Source of the DNA: Pseudomonas sp. CAN1
GTDB lineage: Bacteria > Pseudomonadota > Gammaproteobacteria > Pseudomonadales > Pseudomonadaceae
Length of the DNA: 64,000 nt
NCBI RefSeq assembly: GCF_030462585.1
Contig: NZ_JASMRU010000002.1
Coordinates: 1 to 64,000, forward strand
Direction of reading: 5' to 3'
Part shown: positions 37,625 through 47,812 of the stretch, one piece after another
Layout: every line of letters begins with the position of its first letter
How positions within the stretch are numbered: position 1 is the stretch's first letter
Translations under genes and position numbers: made by a program
The notes under the pieces: generated by a model
Database searches by the model: none
Told to the model about the DNA's origin: nothing
The model's input: only the letters and a program-made list of their open reading frames with translations

Positions 37625-38455
37625 GTGTTCGCCACTACCCTGGTGCTGCTCGCCGCCCTGCTGCACGCCACCTGGAACACCCTCGTCAAATTCAGCAATG
37701 ACCGCCTGCTGGTGGTCGCCTGCATGGACATGGTCGGCTTGGCCGCCGCGCTGCTGGTGCTGCCGTGGATCGAGATTCCCCCCGCCGAAGTGTGGCCCTG
37801 GCTGCTCGCCGCCGTGTCGCTGCAACTGGTCTACCGGGTGCTGCTGATCCAGGCCTACAAGGTCGGCGATCTGGGCCTCGTCTACCCGTTGATGCGCGGC
37901 CTGTCGCCGCTGGTGGTGCTGGCGCTGACCCTGTACTTCGGCGGCGAGCACCTGACCGACAAGCAGATCCTCGGCATCCTGCTGATCCCGGTCGGCATGC
38001 TGTTCCTGCTCAAGGGCGGCGGCGGCTCGAAGCTGCCGTGGATCGCCTATCCCACCGTGTTGCTGATGGGCATCTGCATCGGCAGCTACACCTGGACCGA
38101 CGGCAACGCACTGAAGCTCTGGCCCAAGCCGCTGGACTACCTGGTCTGGCTGTCGCTGCTGTCCGGCCTGCCGTTCCCGCTGGTGGCGCTGGTCGGGCGC
38201 ACCCGCGCCTTCGCCAAGTTCTGGATCAGCGACTGGAAGCTCGGCCTGAGCGTCGGCTTCTGCGTGCTCCTCAGCTACGGCCTGGTGCTCTGGGCCATGC
38301 AACTGGGCTCCATCGCCGAGGCCGCCGCGCTGCGCGAGACCAGCGTGCTGCTGGTGGTGCTGTTCGGCATGCGCTTCCTCAAGGAGCCTTTTGGCCTGCC
38401 GCGCCTGGCGGCGTGCAGCCTGGTGCTGGCAGGCATGCTGGTGATGAAGCTGTGA
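37625..38455 (+). CDS. EamA/DMT-superfamily transporter
   Basis: A 276-residue inner-membrane protein with ten predicted hydrophobic helices in two five-helix halves, typical of drug/metabolite transporters. The opening LLAALLHATWNTLVKFS and the ends of each half (LGILLIPVGMLFLLKGG; AACSLVLAGMLVMKL) match the family. The start is taken at GTG 37625, because AGGAG (37611-37615) is 9 nt away; the TTG at 37616 directly abuts that motif. Substrate unknown. Confidence 0.82.
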   Translation: MFATTLVLLAALLHATWNTLVKFSNDRLLVVACMDMVGLAAALLVLPWIEIPPAEVWPWLLAAVSLQLVYRVLLIQAYKVGDLGLVYPLMRGLSPLVVLALTLYFGGEHLTDKQILGILLIPVGMLFLLKGGGGSKLPWIAYPTVLLMGICIGSYTWTDGNALKLWPKPLDYLVWLSLLSGLPFPLVALVGRTRAFAKFWISDWKLGLSVGFCVLLSYGLVLWAMQLGSIAEAAALRETSVLLVVLFGMRFLKEPFGLPRLAACSLVLAGMLVMKL

Positions 38456-38555
38456 GGATTGGCTCAGGCTACGGCGCATGCCGCCAAGCCGGTCAAGGAC
38501 GCAGCACGGGGCGATGACCTAAGCTGCGCGCTTTCCCCTCGACGAGACCTTCCCC

Positions 38556-38942
38556 ATGCCTGTTGCCTTCTGGTGCGTCCTGATCGCGATCTTCCTGCCT
38601 TACGTCGGCACCAGCATCGCCAAGTTCACCGGCGGCGGCTTCGGCCCCCGGCAGAATCACGACCCGCGTACCTTCCTCGCCACCCTGGAGGGCTACCGCA
38701 AGCGCGCCAACGCTTTCCAGATGAACAGCTTCGAGGTGACCCCGGCCTTCGCCGCGGCGGTGATCATTGCCTACGTAGTGAACAACGCCGAACCCGCCAC
38801 CATCGACCGCCTGGCCATCGCCTGGGTCACCAGCCGCCTGCTCTACATGATCTTCTACATCGCCGACCTGGCGTTGCTGCGCTCGCTGGCGTGGTTCCTC
38901 GGCATGGGCCTGATCATCGGAATCTTCGTCGTCTCGGCCTGA
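38556..38942 (+). CDS. MAPEG-family membrane protein
   Basis: A 128-residue four-helix integral membrane protein of the MAPEG (membrane-associated eicosanoid/glutathione) fold. The family segment NDxxRTFLATLEGYRKRANAFQMNSFE-like stretch is seen at residues 29-54 (DPRTFLATLEGYRKRA, NAFQMNSFEVTP), with helices at about 5-22, 55-75, 84-105 and 108-127. Bacterial members are of unknown function, some with glutathione transferase activity. Confidence 0.82.
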   Translation: MPVAFWCVLIAIFLPYVGTSIAKFTGGGFGPRQNHDPRTFLATLEGYRKRANAFQMNSFEVTPAFAAAVIIAYVVNNAEPATIDRLAIAWVTSRLLYMIFYIADLALLRSLAWFLGMGLIIGIFVVSA

Positions 38943-39086
38943 CCGGAAGCCGCCTGAACGGCGGCTGAACGAAACGCGCGCCACTGCGGCGGATGGCCGC
39001 AGCGGCTGGCGCGTGGTCTGGAACATTCGGAATTCGGGGCGGATAATCCGGCGCTTCCGTGTCTGGCCGTCCTACAAGAGTCCCCC

Positions 39087-39554
39087 ATGAAGTTGAAGAC
39101 CCTGCTCGTTCTGCTGCTCGCTGGCGCGGCGCTCGCCGGCTGCCATCGCCTGGACCCCAACTCGCCGGAGTACAAGCGCCAGGCGGTGTTCAAGGAGATG
39201 CTCAAGACCAGCGAGGACATGGGCGGCATGCTGCGCGGACGCATCCCCTTCGATGCGGACAAGTTCCGCGCCAATTCGACCAAGCTCGGCGAACTGGCCG
39301 ACAAGCCCTGGCAGTATTTCCCCACTACCCAGCCGTCGGCGGACAAGGTGGAAAGCGACGACACCCGCGCCAAGGCCGAAATCTGGCAGCGCCAGCTGGA
39401 GTTCCAGGCCGACGCCAAGACCTTCCAGCAGGCCGTCCACACCCTGGGCGAGAACACCCGCAACGCCGCGCCGACGCCCGAGGGCGTGCGCAAGGACTTC
39501 GCCGCAGTAGAAGACGCGTGCGAAGCCTGCCACAAGAAATTCCGCGCGCTCTGA
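39087..39554 (+). CDS. Cytochrome c556/c'-type lipoprotein
   Basis: A 155-residue four-helix-bundle cytochrome of the c'/c556 class. The haem-binding motif C145-E-A-C-H149 is near the C-terminus (DACEACHKKFRAL), as the fold requires. The leader MKLKTLLVLLLAGAALAGC is also a lipobox, so the protein is probably lipid-anchored as well as haem-bearing. Electron carrier or gas-binding protein; no redox partner is adjacent. A short GCGCT/AGCGC stem plus T6 (39546-39567) around the stop codon may terminate it. Confidence 0.85.
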   Translation: MKLKTLLVLLLAGAALAGCHRLDPNSPEYKRQAVFKEMLKTSEDMGGMLRGRIPFDADKFRANSTKLGELADKPWQYFPTTQPSADKVESDDTRAKAEIWQRQLEFQADAKTFQQAVHTLGENTRNAAPTPEGVRKDFAAVEDACEACHKKFRAL

Positions 39555-39567
39555 TAAGCGCTTTTTT

Positions 39568-39633
39568 GTAGGAGCGAGCTTGCTCGCGATCTGCCCCGCA
39601 ACGAGGCTGGTTCGCGAGCAAGCTCGCTCCTAC
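39568..39633. repeat. Dispersed inverted repeat (REP-like), copy 3
   Basis: GTAGGAGCGAGCTTGCTCGC left arm and GCGAGCAAGCTCGCTCCTAC right arm, perfect inverses over 20 bp, between the cytochrome and DUF1090 genes. Confidence 0.88.
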
Positions 39634-39662
39634 AGGTTGCTCCGCGCAACGGAGCGGCGGTT

Positions 39663-40061
39663 TTACTCCTCCAGCTCGCGCTTGGCCTGCTCCAGCTCGG
39701 CGCGGGCCTCGGCCAGCTTGTCCTTGCGCTTCTCGATCTTCTGCGGGTCGCCCTTGCTCATGGCCTTGCGCAGGTCTTTCTCGCGCTGGGCGACGTCCTT
39801 CTCCGCATCCAGCACATTCTGCTTGCGCTCCTGGCTGAGGGTGGCGTCGGTGCAGTAGGTCTTCACTTTCTCCAGGGCGGTCTGCAGGCCGGCTACGCGG
39901 TTGCCGTTGCCCTGTGCCTTGGCCTGTTCCAGCTGGGTTTCGAGGTTGGCGCGCTTGGCCGCGCAGCCGGTCAGCGGCGGCTTGCCCGACTCGGCGGCGA
40001 GCAGCGGGCCGGCGCAGCCGAGGGCGAGAATGGCGGCCATCAGGGCAGAGCTTCGGAACAT
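39663..40061 (-). CDS. DUF1090-family periplasmic protein
   Basis: A 132-residue secreted protein. Signal peptide about 1-22 (ILALGCAGPLLA), then a helical coiled-coil-like domain (CAAKRANLETQLEQAKAQGN, and DVAQREKDLRKAM). Two cysteines (GCAAK, YCTDA) may pair. It resembles YqjC of enterobacteria (DUF1090). Function unknown. Confidence 0.82.
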   Translation of the reverse strand: MFRSSALMAAILALGCAGPLLAAESGKPPLTGCAAKRANLETQLEQAKAQGNGNRVAGLQTALEKVKTYCTDATLSQERKQNVLDAEKDVAQREKDLRKAMSKGDPQKIEKRKDKLAEARAELEQAKRELEE

Positions 40062-40196
40062 TTTCGGAGTCCTTGGTTACCAAACACTAAGACGTTGGAG
40101 TCAACGAGCGGATTTTGCCACGGACGGGCCGATCGCGGGCTGCCACAGGACAAGGCCGGGACTCCCAGGGCCCGCCAGGCGGGCGAGGAGGGTGGT

Positions 40197-41210
40197 ATGC
40201 GGGTGCTGATGCGGATCGTGCAGACACTCATCGCGCTGCTGGTGCTGGCGCTGCTGGTCGGTGGCTGGTGGTACGTGCCAGGCGAGCTGAAGCAGCGGCC
40301 GGTGCTGACCGGCAGCAGCGAGGACGCCTCGGTGCGCCAGGGCGCGCGGCGGCGCAGCTACGTGCTGTATGTCCCGCAGAAGCTGGCCGAGCGGCCGGCG
40401 CTGCTGGTGGTGCTGCACAGCTCGCAGAGCAACGGCGAGCGCATGCGCCGCGACAGCGGCTACCGCTTCGATGCGCTGGCCGATCGCGACGGCTTCCTGG
40501 TGCTCTATCCCGATGGTTTCGAAGGGCACTGGAACGACTGTCGGCGAGCCGCGTCCTACAGCGCCCGCCAGCAGAACATCGATGACGTCGCCTTCCTCTC
40601 GGGGATGATCGGACGCCTGCAGCGCGAGCGCGGCGTCGATCCTGCGCGGGTCTTCGTTACCGGTTACTCCAATGGTGGGCAGATGGCCCTGCGCATGGCC
40701 GCCGAAGCGCCGGATGCCGTCAAGGGCGTCGCCGCCGTGGCCGCCAGCCTGCCCAGCGCCGACAACGACGCCTGCCAGCCGGCGCAACAGGCCCGCGCCG
40801 CGCTGCTGATGAACGGCACCCAGGATTCGATCAATCCTTATGCCGGCGGCCGGGTGACGCTGTTCGGCTTCGGTGATCGCGGCGCGGTGCTGTCCGCCGA
40901 GGATTCCGCCCTGGCCCTGGCGCGCCGCAACGGCCAGAGTGGCGCGCCGGAAGTGGATCGGCTGACCGATCCCGGCCCGGTCTGGACCCAGCGGCAACGC
41001 TGGTCCGCCGCTGGCGGGCCGCCAGTCGAGCTGGTGACGGTGCATGGCGGCGGACACCTGATTTCGCAGCCAGATTACCGGCCGCCGAGAATGCTCGGCC
41101 AGGCCGATCCGCAACTGGACGGGCCGGCCGAGATCTGGCGTTTCTTCAGCGAGCTTGCACCGCCGCAGCTGCCGACTGATCCGCTGCCCTTCAACCCGCA
41201 GGCGCGCTAG
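40197..41210 (+). CDS. PHB-depolymerase-like esterase (LpqC family)
   Basis: A 337-residue alpha/beta hydrolase. An N-terminal hydrophobic segment (about 5-25) probably exports or anchors it. The nucleophile elbow is GYSNGG, the oxyanion region LLVVLHSSQSNGE, and Asp/His triad candidates are NGTQDSINPYAGG and VHGGGHLIS. This is the extracellular esterase / polyhydroxybutyrate-depolymerase-like class, which includes feruloyl esterases; the actual ester is unknown. ATG 40197 has GAGGAGG just upstream. It overlaps the convergent phosphoesterase by 4 bp. Confidence 0.82.
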   Translation: MRVLMRIVQTLIALLVLALLVGGWWYVPGELKQRPVLTGSSEDASVRQGARRRSYVLYVPQKLAERPALLVVLHSSQSNGERMRRDSGYRFDALADRDGFLVLYPDGFEGHWNDCRRAASYSARQQNIDDVAFLSGMIGRLQRERGVDPARVFVTGYSNGGQMALRMAAEAPDAVKGVAAVAASLPSADNDACQPAQQARAALLMNGTQDSINPYAGGRVTLFGFGDRGAVLSAEDSALALARRNGQSGAPEVDRLTDPGPVWTQRQRWSAAGGPPVELVTVHGGGHLISQPDYRPPRMLGQADPQLDGPAEIWRFFSELAPPQLPTDPLPFNPQAR

Positions 41211-41953
41211 AGCTCGATCACCCGGCAGGGATCGAAGCCGCTGTCCTCGCCCGGATAGGCGCCGGGGTTGGCGACGATGCGCGCCTTGCCGATGCGGTAG
41301 TCCAGGCATTCGTGGACGTGCCCGTGGATCCACAGGTCGCAGCGCTCGGCCAGGCCTTCGAGGTTCGAGGCGAAGGCTGGCGACAGCCCATCGCCGACAT
41401 ACTCCGCGGGGATCGAGCGCGCGCTGGGCGCATGGTGGGTGACGATCACCGTCGGTCCGGCAAAAGGTAGCGCCAGTTCGGCGTCCAGCCATTCGCAGGT
41501 AGCGCGGCAGAACTCCTGGCTCATGTCGGGGGTGAACGGCTGGGTGAAGTAGTCGATGGTGTTGAAGTCCGGCATCATCAGCTGCGCCTGCTCCCGGGCC
41601 AGCTCCGCCGCGCGCTTGCCGTAGAGCTGGAAGTCGGTCCACAGGGTGGCGCCGAGGAAGCGCACGCCGCCCAGGACCAGCGCATCCTTCTCCAGGAAGT
41701 GGATATCCAGCGCCTGCGCCAGGTTGCGCATCGCCTGGGTCAGATCCGCCATGTCCGAGTGGTAGAACTCGTGGTTGCCGGCGACGTAGATGACTTCGCT
41801 GTCGGGAAACTCTTCCCGCGCCCAGTGCAGGCCCTGCAGGTGCTCGTGGATATCGCCGGCCAGCACCACCACGTCGGCCGGGGCTTGGGGTAATTCACGG
41901 CGGCCGTCGGGGAAATGTTCGTGGTGAAGATCGGAGAGAACTCGCAGGCGCAT
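41207..41953 (-). CDS. Calcineurin-like metallophosphoesterase
   Basis: A 248-residue cytoplasmic phosphoesterase with the complete two-metal set: SDLHHEHF (DxH), VVLAGDIHEH (GD), YVAGNHEFYH (GNHE), VIVTHHAPS and HGHVHE (GHxH). Substrate unknown. ATG 41953 starts MRLRVLSDLHHE. Upstream in-frame ATGs at 41989 and 42013 would add 12 or 20 residues; none has a good ribosome-binding site, so the start is uncertain. Confidence 0.85.
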   Translation of the reverse strand: MRLRVLSDLHHEHFPDGRRELPQAPADVVVLAGDIHEHLQGLHWAREEFPDSEVIYVAGNHEFYHSDMADLTQAMRNLAQALDIHFLEKDALVLGGVRFLGATLWTDFQLYGKRAAELAREQAQLMMPDFNTIDYFTQPFTPDMSQEFCRATCEWLDAELALPFAGPTVIVTHHAPSARSIPAEYVGDGLSPAFASNLEGLAERCDLWIHGHVHECLDYRIGKARIVANPGAYPGEDSGFDPCRVIEL

Positions 41954-42126
41954 CGGCTTCGGCTTTGGCTGAAGGAAAGAGCCGAGCATAGCGAATGGTC
42001 TTACTTTTGACATGAATCATGGCACCGGCAGTCCCTGCCTAAATCCCTTTCGAAATTAAGGGATGATTCAGAAGTTTCCTTCAGCTTCCGCTTGGGCTCG
42101 CTGTTTTAGCGCCCCAAGGAGGACTC

Positions 42127-43431
42127 ATGAAACTCATCTGGATCGTACTGCTGGCCGTGGCGGCCAGCTTTGGCCTGGCGCTGTTCATCGACCCGCCGGC
42201 AACCCTGGATATCTGGGTCGTGCGCAAGCAGGCCATTCTCTTTACCGGTGTCGCGTCCTTCGCGCTGATGTCGCTGATCATGCTGCTGGCGGTGCGCCCG
42301 GTCTGGCTGGAAAAGCCCCTCGACGGCCTTGACCGCATGTACCGCGCGCACAAGTGGGCGGGCATCCTGGCCATCGTGCTGGGTCTTGCGCATTACCTGA
42401 TGGAGCTGGGCGGGCCGCTGCTTGCCGAGTTCATCACCAAGCCGGCCAAGGGGCCGCGGGTGGAAGCCTTCCTCGACGCGTTCCGCGGCTCGGCCAAGGA
42501 CCTGGGCGAGTGGTCGGCCTGGCTGCTGGCGGCGATGCTGGTCATCACCCTCTGGCAGCGCTTCCCGTATCACCTGTGGCGCTACGTCCACAAAACCCTG
42601 GCGGTGGTCTACCTGGTGCTGGCCTTCCATGGCGTGGTGCTGGCGCCGGCGGGCTACTGGGCGCAGCCCATCGGCTGGCTGGTGGCGCTTTGCGCTGCGG
42701 TGGGCAGCCTCTGCGCGCTGTGGTCGCTCACTGGGCAGATCGGCCGTCGGCGCACCCACGAGGGCGTCGTGGTGGCGATCGAGCGTCCCGGCGAGCGCAT
42801 GCTGGAAGTGACTTGCAAGCTGCAGGGCCACTGGCAGCACCGTGCCGGCCAGTTCGCCTTCCTCACCTGCGATCGCCTGGAAGGGCAGCATCCCTTCACC
42901 CTGTCCAGCGGGGACCTGGGCAATGGCGAGGTGCGCTTCAGCATCAAGGCGCTGGGGGACTACACACAGCGCCTTCAGGACGGGCTGAAGGTCGGTGATC
43001 CGGTGAAGGTCGAAGGCCCCTACGGCCGCTTCGACTTCCGCCGCGACAAGGGCGAGCGGCAGGTGTGGATCGCCGGTGGCATCGGCGTCACGCCGTTCCT
43101 GGCCTGGCTCGAATCACTCCAGCAACGCCCCGAAGACTGTCCGGAGGTAACCCTGCTGTACTGCGTGCGCTCGCCGTCCGATGCCATCTACGCCGGGCGT
43201 TTGCGTGAGCTGTGCGCGCAGTTGCCGCGCATCGACCTGCGGGTGCATTACAGCGAAAGCGAAGGCTACCTGCAGGCGACCGACCTGGGCTTGCAGCCCG
43301 GCGCGCAAGGGCGCTGGCCGAGCGTCTGGTTCTGTGGTCCGCAGGCGCTGGCCGAATTGCTGCGCCGTGACCTGCGCCGCCAGGGCATGCCGGGCAACCG
43401 CTTCCACCAGGAAGCCTTCCAGATGCGCTGA
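42127..43431 (+). CDS. Ferric-reductase-like transmembrane flavoprotein
   Basis: A 434-residue membrane oxidoreductase. Residues 1-200 are about six TM helices with the b-haem-type His residues of the ferric reductase domain (YRAHKWAGILAIVLGLAHY and VHKTLAVVYLVLAFHG). Residues 215-310 are an FAD-binding domain (GQHPFTLSS), and 315-434 an NAD-binding domain (WIAGGIGVTPFLAW, FCGPQALAELL). It should pass electrons from NAD(P)H through FAD and haem to an acceptor in the envelope. Excellent ribosome-binding site AAGGAGG. Convergent with ligB, 5 bp apart. Confidence 0.87.
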   Translation: MKLIWIVLLAVAASFGLALFIDPPATLDIWVVRKQAILFTGVASFALMSLIMLLAVRPVWLEKPLDGLDRMYRAHKWAGILAIVLGLAHYLMELGGPLLAEFITKPAKGPRVEAFLDAFRGSAKDLGEWSAWLLAAMLVITLWQRFPYHLWRYVHKTLAVVYLVLAFHGVVLAPAGYWAQPIGWLVALCAAVGSLCALWSLTGQIGRRRTHEGVVVAIERPGERMLEVTCKLQGHWQHRAGQFAFLTCDRLEGQHPFTLSSGDLGNGEVRFSIKALGDYTQRLQDGLKVGDPVKVEGPYGRFDFRRDKGERQVWIAGGIGVTPFLAWLESLQQRPEDCPEVTLLYCVRSPSDAIYAGRLRELCAQLPRIDLRVHYSESEGYLQATDLGLQPGAQGRWPSVWFCGPQALAELLRRDLRRQGMPGNRFHQEAFQMR

Positions 43432-43436
43432 GGCGT

Positions 43437-45137
<1,701 letters not shown>

Positions 45138-45227
45138 CTAGAAGCGCGGTGCAGTGGTCGATGCCGAGGGTGGGGAGGGATGCTTCGCTGTGCTGTGTCG
45201 GACGCCGGCGGCAGGCTCGGGGAGCGT

Positions 45228-45312
45228 GTAGGAGCGAGCTTGCTCGCGAACCTCTCCACGCCGTCGTTCGGGCCATTCGCGAGCAAGAACTGGGCGTCCC
45301 CCTCGCTCCTAC
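45228..45312. repeat. Dispersed inverted repeat (REP-like), copy 4
   Basis: Left arm GTAGGAGCGAGCTTGCTCGC; right end CTCGCTCCTAC. Internal TTCGCGAGCAAG is shared with copy 1. It lies between ligB and metK. Confidence 0.85.
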
Positions 45313-45335
45313 GAAAGGCTCGTGTCGCAGAAACG

Positions 45336-45363
45336 AAAAAGCCCCGCCAATGCGGGGCTTTTT
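45336..45363 (-). terminator. Rho-independent terminator of metK
   Basis: AAAAAGCCCCGC-CAAT-GCGGGGCTTTTT: a 7-bp GC stem with A/T tracts on both sides, effective in either direction, 15 bp beyond the metK stop. Confidence 0.92.
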
Positions 45364-45377
45364 CCTGCTACCGGGTC

Positions 45378-46568
45378 TTACAGGCCGGCGGCGTCACGCA
45401 GGGCGGCAGCCTTGTCGGTGCGCTCCCAGGTGAAGGCGGTGAAGGTGTCGTCACCGTAGGTCATTTCGAACGGGTTGCGACCGAAGTGGCCGTAGGCCGC
45501 GGTCTGCTGGTACATCGGGTGCAGCAGGTCGAGCATCTTGGTGATCGCGTACGGACGCAGGTCGAAGTGCTCGCGGACCAGCTGGATGATCTTGTCATCG
45601 CTGATCTTGCCGGTACCGAAGGTGTTGATCGAGATGGAGGTCGGCAGGGCCACGCCGATGGCGTAGGACACCTGGATCTCGCAGCGCTCGGCCAGGCCGG
45701 CGGCAACGATGTTCTTGGCCACGTAGCGGCCGGCGTAGGCGGCGGAACGGTCGACCTTGGATGGGTCCTTGCCGGAGAACGCGCCGCCGCCGTGACGGGC
45801 CATGCCGCCGTAGGAGTCGACGATGATCTTGCGGCCGGTCAGGCCGCAGTCGCCCACCGGGCCGCCGATCACGAAGTTGCCGGTCGGGTTGATGTGGAAC
45901 TGGGTGTCCTTGTGCAGCAGCTCGGCCGGCAGGGCGTGCTTGATGATCAGCTCCATCACGCCTTCGCGCAGGTCGGCCAGCGACACTTCCGGGTTGTGCT
46001 GGGTGGACAGCACCACGGCGTCGATGCCGACCACCTTGCCGCCTTCATAGCGGCAGGTGACCTGGCTCTTGGCGTCCGGGCGCAGCCAGGTCAGCAGGTT
46101 GGACTTGCGTGCCTCGGCCTGGCGCTCGACCAGGGCGTGGGAGAAGCGGATCGGCGCCGGCATCAGCACGTCGGTTTCGTTGCTGGCGTAGCCGAACATC
46201 AGGCCCTGGTCGCCAGCGCCCTGGTCTTCCGGCTTGGCACGGTCGACGCCCTGGTTGATGTCCGGGGACTGCTTGCCGATGATGTTCATCACGCCGCAGG
46301 TGGCGCCGTCGAAGCCGACGTCGGAGCTGGTGTAGCCGATGTCGCAGATCACGTCACGGACGATCTGCTCCAGGTCGACCCAGGCGCTGGTGGTGACTTC
46401 GCCGGCAACGATGGCGACGCCAGTCTTGACCAGGGTTTCCACGGCCACGCGGGCGTGCTTGTCCTTGGCGATGATGGCGTCAAGCACCGCATCGGAGATC
46501 TGGTCCGCGATCTTGTCCGGATGGCCTTCGGAGACGGATTCGGAGGTGAAAACTGAGTATTCGCTCAT
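45378..46568 (-). CDS. metK: S-adenosylmethionine synthetase
   Basis: A 396-residue enzyme that makes SAM from methionine and ATP; a cytoplasmic tetramer. Conserved [21 protein letters not shown], the catalytic [10 protein letters not shown] and the P-loop-like [18 protein letters not shown] are present. The gene lies 18 bp downstream of the ArsR-methyltransferase gene on the same strand, so it is probably in its operon. AGGAACC serves as ribosome-binding site. Confidence 0.96.
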   Translation of the reverse strand: MSEYSVFTSESVSEGHPDKIADQISDAVLDAIIAKDKHARVAVETLVKTGVAIVAGEVTTSAWVDLEQIVRDVICDIGYTSSDVGFDGATCGVMNIIGKQSPDINQGVDRAKPEDQGAGDQGLMFGYASNETDVLMPAPIRFSHALVERQAEARKSNLLTWLRPDAKSQVTCRYEGGKVVGIDAVVLSTQHNPEVSLADLREGVMELIIKHALPAELLHKDTQFHINPTGNFVIGGPVGDCGLTGRKIIVDSYGGMARHGGGAFSGKDPSKVDRSAAYAGRYVAKNIVAAGLAERCEIQVSYAIGVALPTSISINTFGTGKISDDKIIQLVREHFDLRPYAITKMLDLLHPMYQQTAAYGHFGRNPFEMTYGDDTFTAFTWERTDKAAALRDAAGL

Positions 46569-46586
46569 CTAACGGTTCCTGTTCAA

Positions 46587-47588
46587 TTACCGGTGGGTGA
46601 GGACGCTTCGCGAATCCGGCTTGGCGAAATGCCGTACCTGGATCTGAAAGCCATTACGTAAACCGATGTACACACTTTCGCCGGACGCGAGCCCGGCGGC
46701 GTCGGCCCAGAGGGCCAGGTCTTCCTGTTCGAACCCCAGCCAGAGATCACCGCAGGCCTCGCGGGCCCAGCTCTGGTCGTGGCTGCAGAGTTCGGTCACC
46801 AGCAGGCTGCCACCGGGTTTGACCAGGTGGGCCAGCTGCTTCACGGCCTCCGCCGGTGCGGCGAAGTGGTGCAGCACCATGTTCAGCACCACGCAGTCGG
46901 CCGCGTCGTCGACGTCCTGCAGGGCGTCGCCCAGCCGCAGCCGGACGTTGTTCAAGCCTTCGCTGGCGCAGCGCTGGCGAGCCATGTCGAGCATGGTCTG
47001 GCTGTTGTCCAGCGCGGTCACCTGAGCGAAACGCCGGGCCAGCTCGGGGAGGAATCCACCGTCGCCGGGGCCTACTTCCAACGCCGTGGCGCCGGGGGCG
47101 AAGCTCAGTGCATCGAGCAGCGCCAGCACGCTTTCGCGGTATTGCGGCAGTCCTGCGATCAGGTCCTGGGTCGCCTGGAACTTCTCCGCGCTGCGGGCAA
47201 AGAAGTCACGGCTGACGGCGGCACGCTGGGCGTGCACGCCATCGACGCGGGCGCTGACGTCAGCGGCCAGCGCCAGTTCGTCCACTTCTTCGAGCAGCGC
47301 ACCGTGCAGCGTGCCACCCAGGCTTTCGCCCTGGGGCAGGGCGCGGCGATAGAAGATCGCGTTGCCTTCGCGGCGGGTGGCGACCAAGCCGGCCTGGGCC
47401 AGCACCTTGAGGTGGTGGCTCATGCCCGACTGACGCACGCCGAAGATATGCGCCAGTTCCAGCACGCCGAACGAATCGTTGGCCAGCACCCGCAGGACGT
47501 TCAGCCGCAGCGGATCGCCGCCGGCCTTGCACAGGGCAGCCAGCTGGTCGCAATCGTCGTGGCGGATTTCGGGCAGGCGCAGACTCAT
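46587..47588 (-). CDS. ArsR-family regulator fused to a SAM-dependent methyltransferase
   Basis: A 333-residue two-domain protein. Residues about 10-90 form an ArsR/SmtB winged helix (SGMSHHLKVLAQAGLVATRREG, 54-75). Residues about 125-310 form a class I methyltransferase fold with SAM motif LEVGPGDGGFLPEL (170-183), ALDNSQTMLD, GDALQ and VVLNMVLHHF. No metal-binding Cys pair typical of ArsR sensors is evident, so SAM or SAH bound in the C-terminal domain is a plausible effector (inference). It precedes metK by 18 bp and is divergent from tktA, with a palindromic operator candidate upstream. Corresponds to PA0547 of PAO1. Confidence 0.88.
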   Translation of the reverse strand: MSLRLPEIRHDDCDQLAALCKAGGDPLRLNVLRVLANDSFGVLELAHIFGVRQSGMSHHLKVLAQAGLVATRREGNAIFYRRALPQGESLGGTLHGALLEEVDELALAADVSARVDGVHAQRAAVSRDFFARSAEKFQATQDLIAGLPQYRESVLALLDALSFAPGATALEVGPGDGGFLPELARRFAQVTALDNSQTMLDMARQRCASEGLNNVRLRLGDALQDVDDAADCVVLNMVLHHFAAPAEAVKQLAHLVKPGGSLLVTELCSHDQSWAREACGDLWLGFEQEDLALWADAAGLASGESVYIGLRNGFQIQVRHFAKPDSRSVLTHR

Positions 47589-47632
47589 AGGTCGCGCAGT
47601 CTAGTCGCGGCTTTCGGGGGGGGCAATAGCTG

Positions 47633-47650
47633 TATCAAAAAGTTTTGATA
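47633..47650. promoter_or_regulatory. Palindromic operator candidate for the ArsR-methyltransferase
   Basis: TATCAAAA-AG-TTTTGATA, a perfect 8+8 bp inverted repeat, 44 bp before the regulator start and 163 bp before tktA. It is AT-rich in a GC-rich region. Half-site length and symmetry suit an ArsR-type dimer; autoregulation of the regulator-metK operon is the simplest reading. Confidence 0.7.
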
Positions 47651-47812
47651 TTGGCGGATGAGCGGTTTTTGACCAGCCGGACCACTTCCGCGCGTGCCTT
47701 GCATCAGGCATCTGCCGATCTGTCATTGCCCCACAGGCCCCGGCTGGGCGAAAATAACGGCCTTTTTTCATTCCCTTCGATCTTTCGAAGCAGCCCCCGC
47801 AGGAGATTAGCG

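Noticed and set aside
46569-46586. A SAM riboswitch upstream of metK
   Set aside because: Only 18 bp separate metK from the upstream gene, too short for any known SAM riboswitch.
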